This document shows positions 1 through 5,299 of a DNA stretch of 5,299 nucleotides, one piece after another (the first letter of the stretch is position 1; every line of letters starts with the position of its first letter). Source of the stretch: an uncultured Lentisphaeria bacterium (GTDB lineage: Bacteria > Verrucomicrobiota > Lentisphaeria > Victivallales > Victivallaceae); assembly GCA_903821255.1 (NCBI GenBank), contig CAIJKT010000082.1, positions 1 to 5,299 of the forward strand. Reading direction: 5' to 3'. The position numbers and the translations under genes were made by a program. The notes beneath the pieces are model-generated. The model searched no databases. It worked only from the letters and a program-made list of their open reading frames with translations, and was not told the origin of the DNA.

Positions 1-1412
1 AGTTCCCGGTGTTCCCCGATTATTTGACTGGCCGCGGCAAAAACTTTTTCCATCGTGAAATCATTTTGCCGCTGCTGTTTTTTGAGATCCTCCATATCGG
101 TGACGGTAATATCCGGACGCAGCGCGGAAACCGCTTCCGCCACATTGCGCGGCACGCCCAGATCAACCACCACCGCCCCGGCTTTGAAAAGTCCGGCCAG
201 TTCCGCGGTAATCGCCGGCTGCTCCGCGGCCAGCGCGGTAACCAGCAGATCCGCCGCCGGCAGTTTATCCTTTATCCCGCTTAATTCCGAAATAAAAACA
301 TTGTTCCCGGCCGCTTCCGGGCGTTGCGAGTGATACAGCCATTCAATGCGTCCGGCTTTCCCGGCCAGCAGTTTTTCCATGCCGGCGCCGATACTGCCGG
401 TGCCGGCAATCACCGCATTGCAGACGGACAGTTGCGGCATCGCGGATTCAATGAAATTATAAGCCAGGTCTTCAATCTCCTGCGTTTTCAGCAATGCGGC
501 AGTTTCATTCCGGAGATGTTTTGAAGCGTGCAGCACATGGTCGCGCAGCGTGTTCATCAGGCTGCCGCCCCAGTTTTTTTCATCCGCCAACTGCCAGGCG
601 TCTTTCATCTGGGCGGTGATGTGATTCTCGCCGGGAGTCTGCGAAAAAAGCCCCCCGGCCGCCAGGCACAGATGGGCAAAAGCCTCAAAGCCGGTTTTGA
701 CATAGTAATGCTCTTCGTCAAGGCCGGTGAAGTTCAGAATCAGTTTTAAAGTATCAATCAGCGGCGGCGAAATATGGGCCGCCGCAATCAGTTCTATCCG
801 GTTGCAGGTGTTCAGCAGCACAAACCCCTGGATTCCCCACAGGTTCGCGATCATGCCCCCTGCCCGCTCCAGCGCGGAACTCCCCAGATGCAGCGGTTCG
901 CGCCGCTGCTGCGCGATATAGTTGTGGTCGGTGCCGATCACCAGCAGTTCAGTGTTTTCCAGCGACACGATATGCCGGGACAGATTGTCCTTGATCAGCC
1001 GCGCTTTCCGGCAGGCGACCCCGCTGGAGGAAACCGCCACGGTGATCTCAGCGTTGCGGATGGTCGCCGGCGTGATGAACGAACCGCCGATCCAGTTCTG
1101 GTCCACGGAACACACCAGGATATTCCGCTGCTCCGCCAGTCCGGTGATCTTCAAGTTCAGCGCATGGTCATCGGTCGCGGCGTAGACCAGAAAAGCCCCG
1201 TCCAGATCGCTGTCCTGAAAATTGCGCTGATGCAGAACGATTCTGTTTTCTGCCGCCAGTGCGCCGATCTGCCGGGAAAATTCCGGGGCAATGACGGTGA
1301 CCTCAGCTCCGGCGTCCAGCAGCTTCAGCAGCTTGCGCGAAGCCACCTTGCCGCCGCCGACCAGCAGGCATTTCCGTTTTCCCAGCAGCAGATTTACAGG
1401 AAAAGTATTCAT
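1..1412 (-). CDS. hemA: Precorrin-2 dehydrogenase (CysG/Met8 N-terminal type) fused to glutamyl-tRNA reductase, 3' end beyond window
   Basis: The frame is open from ATG 1412 to the window edge: 470 residues, C-terminus missing. An in-frame TGA at 1427-1425 rules out an earlier start; the RBS is weak (GAGAG). Residues 1-150 match the dehydrogenase domain of siroheme synthase: NAD-binding GGGKVASRK (19-27), AATDD (78-82), VDQN with Asp104 (the same number as catalytic Asp104 of E. coli CysG) and VAVSSS (125-130). From about 155 it is glutamyl-tRNA reductase: GTDH (160-163), NTCNR with catalytic Cys203, FAHL with His247 (equivalent to E. coli His99), GE at 261-262, NADPH-binding GTGSIG (337-342) and VDLGVPRNV (416-424). 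GluTR reduces glutamyl-tRNA to glutamate-1-semialdehyde; the other domain oxidises precorrin-2 to sirohydrochlorin and may chelate iron. About 100 residues, chiefly the GluTR dimerisation domain, should lie outside. Domain identity is firm; activity of each half is inferred. It is GC-rich and lies downstream of a CbiK-like gene. Confidence 0.93.
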   Translation of the reverse strand, partial: MNTFPVNLLLGKRKCLLVGGGKVASRKLLKLLDAGAEVTVIAPEFSRQIGALAAENRIVLHQRNFQDSDLDGAFLVYAATDDHALNLKITGLAEQRNILVCSVDQNWIGGSFITPATIRNAEITVAVSSSGVACRKARLIKDNLSRHIVSLENTELLVIGTDHNYIAQQRREPLHLGSSALERAGGMIANLWGIQGFVLLNTCNRIELIAAAHISPPLIDTLKLILNFTGLDEEHYYVKTGFEAFAHLCLAAGGLFSQTPGENHITAQMKDAWQLADEKNWGGSLMNTLRDHVLHASKHLRNETAALLKTQEIEDLAYNFIESAMPQLSVCNAVIAGTGSIGAGMEKLLAGKAGRIEWLYHSQRPEAAGNNVFISELSGIKDKLPAADLLVTALAAEQPAITAELAGLFKAGAVVVDLGVPRNVAEAVSALRPDITVTDMEDLKKQQRQNDFTMEKVFAAASQIIGEHRE

Positions 1413-1470
1413 TGCACTCTCGTATCAGTCTCGTTATTTTAGCGTCAATATGTTTTAAAGGTTTATTAAA

Positions 1471-1500
1471 TGTCAGAAGTTATGCAACAGGAGTCAGAAT
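1471..1500. repeat. Inverted-orientation members of the heptamer repeat family
   Basis: TCAGAAGT and CAGGAGTCAGAAT here are reverse complements of the ACTTCTGA and ATTCTGACTCCTG units in the array at 1598-1856. The 13-base match of 1488-1500 to the reverse complement of 1725-1737 is exact. The same repeat family therefore sits on both sides of the gap in opposite orientations. Confidence 0.7.
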
Positions 1501-1516
1501 GGAAAACGTAAAATCA

Positions 1517-1615
1517 AAATCAGGAAGAAAGAAGTATAAATCCAGAATAGAGACGCAACTATCAAATCCCAAAGTCTCTTTACTGTTTGTTTTCATTTCT
1601 TCTGTCTCCTGATTT
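1517..1615. repeat. Nested imperfect inverted repeats
   Basis: AAATCAGGA at 1517-1525 is exactly complementary to TCCTGATTT at 1607-1615, and the pairing extends imperfectly inward (AGAAAGAAG against CTTCTGTC). Inside it, AGAGAC at 1549-1554 is complementary to GTCTCT at 1574-1579. A transcript could fold into a long nested stem in the leader region of the fusion gene. The pairing may equally be a by-product of low-complexity purine and pyrimidine tracts. Confidence 0.45.
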
Positions 1616-1709
1616 CCGGCTTCATTCCTGACCGTTTTTGTCCCATTCTCTTGACTTCTGTCCACTGTCTTCTGTATTAAATTCTGATTCCTGACTTTTA
1701 TTCTGTCTT

Positions 1710-1759
<50 letters not shown>

Positions 1760-1810
1760 TTTATGACTTCTGACTTCTGACTTCTGTGCCCCAACTTCCT
1801 GCATTATTCC

Positions 1811-1855
1811 CTGTTTTCAGGATTTATTCTGACTCCTGACTCCTGACTCCTGACT
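1811..1855. repeat. 45-bp exact direct repeat, copy 2
   Basis: Identical to 1710-1754. It ends one base short of the stop codon of the cbiK-like gene, so the duplication boundary lies at the 3' edge of that gene. Confidence 0.9.
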
Positions 1856-1856
1856 T

Positions 1857-2600
1857 CTATTCCCCCAATGCCATTTTTAATTTATCACCAAACAACGCCG
1901 CAAACTCATCATATTCGCCCAGCCCTTTCAGTACCGGCACACATTTGATGCCGTCGCGTTCCAGCCTGACGCGCCAGGCCGCCTCGCCGTCTCCGGCTAA
2001 ATCCTTTAGCACATGACCGCCAACAGCGATCAGCAGCGGCAGCAGATACGCTTTTTTGACCCCATGCTCTGACATATCCCGCCTGACGGAATCAAAGTCC
2101 AAAGCGCCTTTAAGCGTTGCCGTAAAGATCAAATGGTCCCGCTGTTTAAGCGCACCCGCCAAATCGTTAAAAATCTGATCATTGCCGCCGCCTGCATTAT
2201 TATGACCCATCAAAACTATAGCCTCATCCTTAGTTCTTTCCAGCGGCAACACGTTAATTAAGGTTTCGACAAACCTGTCCAAGTCATCGGTTGAATGCAG
2301 CAACGGCTTGCCAACGCTGATTTTCATGTGCTTAATCTTCTCGACGCTGCCAAGCACAGAATTATACTCGCGCCCGGCGGCGACAAATAGCGGCTGCACC
2401 GCAACAAAGGAAAAACCCTCGGCCTGGATTGACTGAATGGCCTCCGCCACCGTATCCGGCGCAGTAAACGCCCAGCGCACCGGCAGCAAAGGAAACGCTT
2501 CCTTCACCACCCGTTCAATATTGCGGTACGCCCGCCAGGCCGTTTCCGCCGTAGCCCCATGCGCCACCAGCAATATAGCTGAATTTGAAATATCGTTCAT
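1857..2600 (-). CDS. cbiK: Sirohydrochlorin chelatase, CbiK family (cobaltochelatase or ferrochelatase)
   Basis: A 247-residue cytoplasmic class II chelatase without a signal peptide. CbiK inserts Co2+ into sirohydrochlorin for oxygen-independent cobalamin synthesis; some family members insert Fe2+ to make siroheme. The metal-binding set is present: Glu78 in AGREY, His133 in VLMGHNN and His196 in VGGHVLKDLAGD, lining up with Salmonella CbiK Glu89, His145 and His207 at a near-constant offset of 11-12. AFTAP (44-48), VAVQPLF (66-72) and the C-terminal LKGLGE (224-229) are also typical. It is somewhat shorter than Salmonella CbiK (about 264 residues, from memory): the stretch between AFT and VAVQ lacks about a dozen residues, and the usual VQxLH reads VQPLF. 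CAGGA at 2614-2610, nine bases upstream, supports the ATG. It precedes the precorrin-2 dehydrogenase-GluTR fusion, whose dehydrogenase product is its substrate. Family is firm; metal preference cannot be told from sequence. Confidence 0.9.
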   Translation of the reverse strand: MNDISNSAILLVAHGATAETAWRAYRNIERVVKEAFPLLPVRWAFTAPDTVAEAIQSIQAEGFSFVAVQPLFVAAGREYNSVLGSVEKIKHMKISVGKPLLHSTDDLDRFVETLINVLPLERTKDEAIVLMGHNNAGGGNDQIFNDLAGALKQRDHLIFTATLKGALDFDSVRRDMSEHGVKKAYLLPLLIAVGGHVLKDLAGDGEAAWRVRLERDGIKCVPVLKGLGEYDEFAALFGDKLKMALGE

Positions 2601-2693
2601 TTATGATTTTCCTGTTCCCCCAAGTTGCTTAAAAAGTACAACAACTAGCCATGCTTGACTCCACTTTTTCACAAACGATGCAATCATGATATT

Positions 2694-2721
2694 TTGAAAA
2701 CTCGATGAATCATCGTTTCAA
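2694..2721. promoter_or_regulatory. 28-bp imperfect palindrome between the HNH gene and cbiK (operator or weak terminator)
   Basis: TTGAAA, then ACT, CGATG, AAT, CATCG and TTTCAA: two stacked inverted arms giving 11 pairs with a 3-base bulge. In addition AAACGATG at 2673-2680 is the exact inverse of CATCGTTT at 2711-2718. It lies 35 bases after the HNH gene stop and about 95 bases before the cbiK start. As RNA it is a hairpin without a following U tract, so a terminator would be weak. As DNA it resembles a dimeric repressor site. Confidence 0.45.
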
Positions 2722-2755
2722 GTTACAGTCAATTCCATATCCAATCTGTAAAAGA

Positions 2756-4525
2756 CTAATCAGAGCAGCCAATGTCATCATGAGTATCTAATTTTCTCCA
2801 TGATATGACTTCATACGAACCAATACTATTACATGTACTTTTAATAGTATATTTTGTAATCCCATCAACCACATCTCCCTTTTCTGAAACAAAATTAGTA
2901 AGTTTTATATTCATAACAACTTCTACTTTTGTACCCCAAAATATGAAATTTATTGGAATGTTACTTATATCGAGTATATCATTTTGTTTATTTGCATCAT
3001 ACATGCTGCCTTGAATAATAAAAGGCAAGTTTGTACCTTGTGGATATGTATAACCTTTCAGAATCAACATTCTATATAATTCATCAATGCGATCTATCAT
3101 TTTAGCATCATCAAGACCACTTATAACATTCTCAAAAATTATATCAATTTGTAATGTTTGGCAAATTTTTTGTAGCTTAAATAACGATTCAATTAACGAT
3201 TCAATTTCTGATAAAGGATGAATGTTATTAAACTCACAACAATCTATTGGTAATGTTGGAGTAAGTATCTTAATTTCAATATTTTTTGAAACATTAAAGA
3301 AATTGTATAAAAAGTCAAGTCCATATAAATTCAAAATAGACTTACCGCTCCAGTAAGTCATATCCAACCTAGTGCGCAACCTAATGCGTCCCTTTGTAAT
3401 CTTATTAATTTCAAATTCAACATGTAATGGATTTAATAAATGACTTATTATTACCTTATCATTTTGTGCAGGATTCAATGTTGCCAGAAAATCATCTGCC
3501 TGTCTAATAATCGCCCCCTCCTTATTCTTAATAATAATACTTGCCTTTAATTGTGACAGTCGTGCTGGAGGGTGCAATGGATTTTCTGCTTTTTCAAGTG
3601 ATAATGAAAATCTGTGCGTCTTAGAAGTTCCAATATCCTCAGCAAAATCGATACAACTAAATGCCGGGTCCCCATACTCTTGAAAATATTCCTTAGAAAT
3701 TGGCAAAGGATAACATCTAGTGGTAATTGTATGCTTTTGTTCAGATATTAACCATTTATCTTTTGAACAGAAAGGAAGCATGACCTGATAAACAAAATTA
3801 GCAAAAGAAAAAATTCCCCAAATATATGGTATATTTGTATCGTTTTTACGACGAATTATTTTAATGGAGCCAGGGCTTAAAGGCGAATTCCCCGGAACAA
3901 AAGAAAATAAAATAGAAAAGGATTTGAATTTTATATTCCCATTCTCCATTAACCATCTAATTGTATCTTGGCAATAATCTAATTCTTCCTTCGGCATTAC
4001 TGAACAAATTGATTTAATAAAAGCTTTTGCGGCATTGATTGGAATATGTTTTTGAGTTTCCAATGAGGGCAAATCTAAATCCAATTTTCCCGATGAAATA
4101 ATTGATTCGTTAAATACGTTCTCCTTAAAATCTAGATGAACTCCTTGCCGATCTTCGATTCTAATATCTGAGTTTTTGTATGTTGGAACTCCATTTCTCC
4201 CTGAAACTCGACTCAGTGCCAAAGCTGGACGGAGATATTTTGCCAAGTGATCTTCGTATTGTTGGGAAATAAATCTGTTGCAATTATCACATTCATTATA
4301 CGATATAATGCTTTTATTCCCCAAAAACACAGGAACGGCATGGGCTGTCTGTTTAAACGGTACTTCCCCGCGCCTTTTGCCGCAAAAACGGCAAAATCGT
4401 TGTCCTGAAACATCATGATCTTGTAGCTGGATATGCTGGCCTGGGGCAAAAGAATGACAAGCAATGACATCATAATTTTCTTCATAAAAGTTGGCACAAA
4501 CTATATTCTCTTCATAAAAGTTCAT
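2756..4525 (-). CDS. HNH endonuclease-like protein with a long unrecognised C-terminal region
   Basis: A 589-residue protein starting at ATG 4525. No ATG, GTG or TTG lies in frame between it and the upstream TGA; GAAGAG nine bases before is a weak RBS. Residues 45-100 form a zinc-ribbon HNH module of the HNH_5-like kind: CRFCG (Cys45, Cys48), TAHAVP (His62), LGN (70), ECDNCN (Cys79, Cys82, Asn83) and YEDHLAKYL (90-98), with His62 the likely general base. Residues 160-255 (AAKAFIKSICSVMP, TIRWLMENG, FSFVPGN, FANFVYQVMLPF) resemble, from memory, the region that follows the HNH module in uncharacterised HNH proteins of phage-defence and mobile regions. Residues 256-589 I do not recognise; no membrane segments are obvious. 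The gene is very AT-rich (about 30% GC in a sampled line) beside GC-rich neighbours, suggesting horizontal transfer. No partner is visible. Nuclease activity is inferred from the motif; biological role unknown. Confidence 0.85.
   Translation of the reverse strand: MNFYEENIVCANFYEENYDVIACHSFAPGQHIQLQDHDVSGQRFCRFCGKRRGEVPFKQTAHAVPVFLGNKSIISYNECDNCNRFISQQYEDHLAKYLRPALALSRVSGRNGVPTYKNSDIRIEDRQGVHLDFKENVFNESIISSGKLDLDLPSLETQKHIPINAAKAFIKSICSVMPKEELDYCQDTIRWLMENGNIKFKSFSILFSFVPGNSPLSPGSIKIIRRKNDTNIPYIWGIFSFANFVYQVMLPFCSKDKWLISEQKHTITTRCYPLPISKEYFQEYGDPAFSCIDFAEDIGTSKTHRFSLSLEKAENPLHPPARLSQLKASIIIKNKEGAIIRQADDFLATLNPAQNDKVIISHLLNPLHVEFEINKITKGRIRLRTRLDMTYWSGKSILNLYGLDFLYNFFNVSKNIEIKILTPTLPIDCCEFNNIHPLSEIESLIESLFKLQKICQTLQIDIIFENVISGLDDAKMIDRIDELYRMLILKGYTYPQGTNLPFIIQGSMYDANKQNDILDISNIPINFIFWGTKVEVVMNIKLTNFVSEKGDVVDGITKYTIKSTCNSIGSYEVISWRKLDTHDDIGCSD
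4479..4522. repeat. In-phase direct repeat at the 5' end of the HNH gene
   Basis: The 14-mer TCTTCATAAAAGTT occurs at 4479-4492 and 4509-4522, exactly 30 bases (10 codons) apart. In the protein this gives NFYEEN at residues 2-7 and again at 12-17. It looks like a 30-bp tandem duplication of the gene start that has since diverged outside the core. Confidence 0.8.
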
Positions 4526-4620
4526 TTTTGTACGCTCTTCAGTAGTAACTTTGACTTTCTCGTTTTCATATATGCAATCATTGCTTTTTCAGTTAATTTT
4601 GTATTTGACAATATCACTGT

Positions 4621-4648
4621 ATTTTACTCCCAGGAATGTTTCCTTCAA
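4621..4648 (-). promoter_or_regulatory. Candidate sigma-70-type promoter for the HNH gene
   Basis: On the minus strand TTGAAG (4648-4643) is followed after 16 bases by TAAAAT (4626-4621). Transcription would begin near 4614 and give a leader of about 90 bases. Each hexamer differs from consensus at one or two positions. AT-rich DNA often gives such matches by chance. Confidence 0.3.
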
Positions 4649-4740
4649 ATCGAAATATAGCCGGATAGAGGCATTATGCAAACATCATAAACACGAAATA
4701 TGACTTCAATGCTATTGCTAACACTCTACAAAACAACATT

Positions 4741-4778
4741 ATACCACGCTGGTATTTGCGTAGCAAGCTGCTTCGCAA
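4741..4778. repeat. Two back-to-back hairpins
   Basis: 4741-4755 is a perfect 6-bp stem, ATACCA and TGGTAT, around CGC. It is followed without a gap by 4756-4778, arms TTGCGTAGCA and TGCTTCGCAA (nine pairs, one T-T mismatch) around AGC. The right arm carries the TGCTTCGCA word that recurs at 5002 and 5021. Confidence 0.6.
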
Positions 4779-4869
4779 TTGAGGAATGCTCTGACCAAAA
4801 ACAGTGTCACAAAATCGCCGAGCTGCTACAAGTAGACCGAAGTAAACCGGCTACACAGGGACTCTTCCT

Positions 4870-4921
4870 GTCAGGCGCTCCGGCCTGACTTTGGACTGCG
4901 GCGACCATGCGCCGCTTTGGA
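4870..4921. repeat. Paired GC-rich hairpins, REP-like extragenic element
   Basis: First stem: GTCAGGC (4870-4876) with GCCTGAC (4883-4889), 6-base loop. Second stem: GCGGCG (4898-4903) with CGCCGC (4910-4915), loop ACCATG, flanked on both sides by TTTGGA (4890-4895 and 4916-4921). The GC-rich block stands out in otherwise AT-rich DNA, as expected of a dispersed palindromic element. A transcription terminator is the alternative, but neither stem is followed directly by a clean T tract. Confidence 0.5.
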
Positions 4922-4990
4922 TTCCCCCTGTTTTTTGTTTCTCTGCCGCTGTTTAGATTTTATGAATTCAAAGCGACACAGGGGCGTCGC

Positions 4991-5028
4991 ACTCCAAAGA
5001 TTGCTTCGCACTCCAAAGATTGCTTCGC
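4991..5028. repeat. 19-bp perfect tandem repeat, two copies
   Basis: The unit ACTCCAAAGATTGCTTCGC is present at 4991-5009 and 5010-5028 without mismatch. CGC before the first copy (4988-4990) is a remnant of a further unit. Two copies with no spacer do not fit a CRISPR. Confidence 0.85.
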
Positions 5029-5232
5029 AATCACAAGAATACAATTCTTTATACGATCAAGATATAAGCGAATTCGCCATACGAAAAATAACCACGGGTT
5101 TATCGCATTATTTGAACTTGTTTTATCCATTTGCGTTGACACTTTTACTATATATGTAAAGAGTCGTGTTTTTTAAGGCAGCGGTATTGAATAGATTTGG
5201 TAAAGGCTAAACATAACCGGAAATGAAAATTA

Positions 5233-5256
5233 ACAGGGATAGACAGGATGTACAGG
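5233..5256. repeat. ACAGG short periodic repeat
   Basis: ACAGG occurs at 5233, 5243 and 5252, a 9-10 base period, in the frame of a small open reading frame starting at 5223 (MKINRDRQDVQERLW...) that reaches the window end. The pattern resembles low-complexity intergenic CAGGATG-type repeats seen in many genomes. I do not call the frame a gene because it lacks an RBS and is repeat-derived. Confidence 0.45.
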
Positions 5257-5299
5257 AAAGGCTTTGGAAACCGGAAAATCAGAAGACAGCTCCAGCGGA

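Larger units (their letters stand above)
4526..5299. other. Gene-poor stretch upstream of the HNH gene
   Basis: About 775 bases with only short open frames that lack RBS support and known motifs; several run through hairpins or tandem repeats. It contains a candidate HNH promoter, two hairpin clusters (4741-4778, 4870-4921), a 19-bp tandem repeat (4991-5028) and an ACAGG repeat (5233-5256). The word TGCTTCGCA occurs three times (4769, 5002, 5021). I see no tRNA, integrase or insertion-sequence ends. Confidence 0.65.

Noticed and set aside
9..1442. Chain of plus-strand open frames up to 222 residues over the left 1.4 kb
   Set aside because: They are antisense shadows of the minus-strand dehydrogenase-GluTR fusion, whose motifs and catalytic residues are unmistakable.
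1420..1448. Possible promoter TTGACG-17-ATACGA for the fusion gene on the minus strand
   Set aside because: The -10 would end only seven bases before the ATG, leaving no room for an RBS, and the hexamers are imperfect.
1480..1665. 61-residue minus-strand frame
   Set aside because: It overlaps repeats and low-complexity AT-rich DNA, with no recognisable motif.
2601..2755. Cobalamin riboswitch upstream of cbiK
   Set aside because: The interval is only 155 bp, has no recognisable B12-box and contains only short palindromes.
4213..4497. 94-residue minus-strand frame with a hydrophobic start resembling a signal peptide
   Set aside because: It is an alternate frame inside the HNH gene; the CxxC and AH motifs in the main frame show which is real.
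4700..4888. 62-residue plus-strand frame ending in LSGAPA
   Set aside because: It runs through three hairpins, has no convincing RBS and ends within the paired-hairpin element.
4991..5028. Possible CRISPR remnant
   Set aside because: The two units are directly adjacent with no spacer and no cas gene is present.
5136..5157. TTGACA followed by TATATATG on the plus strand
   Set aside because: The spacing is only about 7-10 bases, with no suitable -10 at 16-18 bases and no confirmed gene downstream.
4907..5176. Overlapping 80-89 residue plus-strand frames and a 60-residue minus-strand frame
   Set aside because: They cross the 19-bp tandem repeat in several frames, with no motif or RBS.

Overview
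The window holds three genes, all on the minus strand, plus two repeat-rich gene-poor stretches. In transcription order they are an HNH-type nuclease-like protein (4525-2756), a CbiK-type sirohydrochlorin chelatase (2600-1857), and a fusion of a precorrin-2 dehydrogenase (CysG/Met8 N-terminal type) to a glutamyl-tRNA reductase (HemA), which starts at 1412 and runs off the left edge. The fusion gene is easy to miss: only short open frames are seen on the plus strand there, but the minus strand is open from 1412 to base 1.

The two left-hand genes form a tetrapyrrole block. The GluTR half makes glutamate-1-semialdehyde, the first committed step to all tetrapyrroles. The dehydrogenase half turns precorrin-2 into sirohydrochlorin, and the CbiK-like enzyme puts a metal into sirohydrochlorin (Co for anaerobic cobalamin synthesis or Fe for siroheme). 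The key residues of all three activities can be seen. The dehydrogenase part appears to lack the helical C-terminal part of CysG/Met8, passing into GluTR after about 150 residues.

Between cbiK and the fusion gene lies 444 bp with no gene. It holds a degenerate heptamer array (CTGACTC/CTGACTT), including a 45-bp exact direct repeat, and members of the same family in inverted orientation near the start of the fusion gene. The nuclease-like gene is strikingly AT-rich compared with the tetrapyrrole genes, which suggests separate acquisition. It has an N-terminal CxxC...AH...CxxCN zinc/HNH module and a C-terminal region of about 330 residues that I do not recognise. To its right, 4526-5299 has no convincing gene but contains a candidate promoter, two clusters of hairpins, a 19-bp tandem repeat and a CAGG-type repeat. 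These look like dispersed extragenic elements.

The organism is a bacterium with anaerobic-type corrin/siroheme chemistry and many degenerate intergenic repeats. The combination reminds me of PVC-group genomes such as Lentisphaerota, but that is an impression and not a demonstrated assignment. I see no CRISPR array, tRNA, rRNA, transposase or integrase. The most likely candidate for an undescribed system is the lone AT-rich HNH protein, but no partner gene is visible here.
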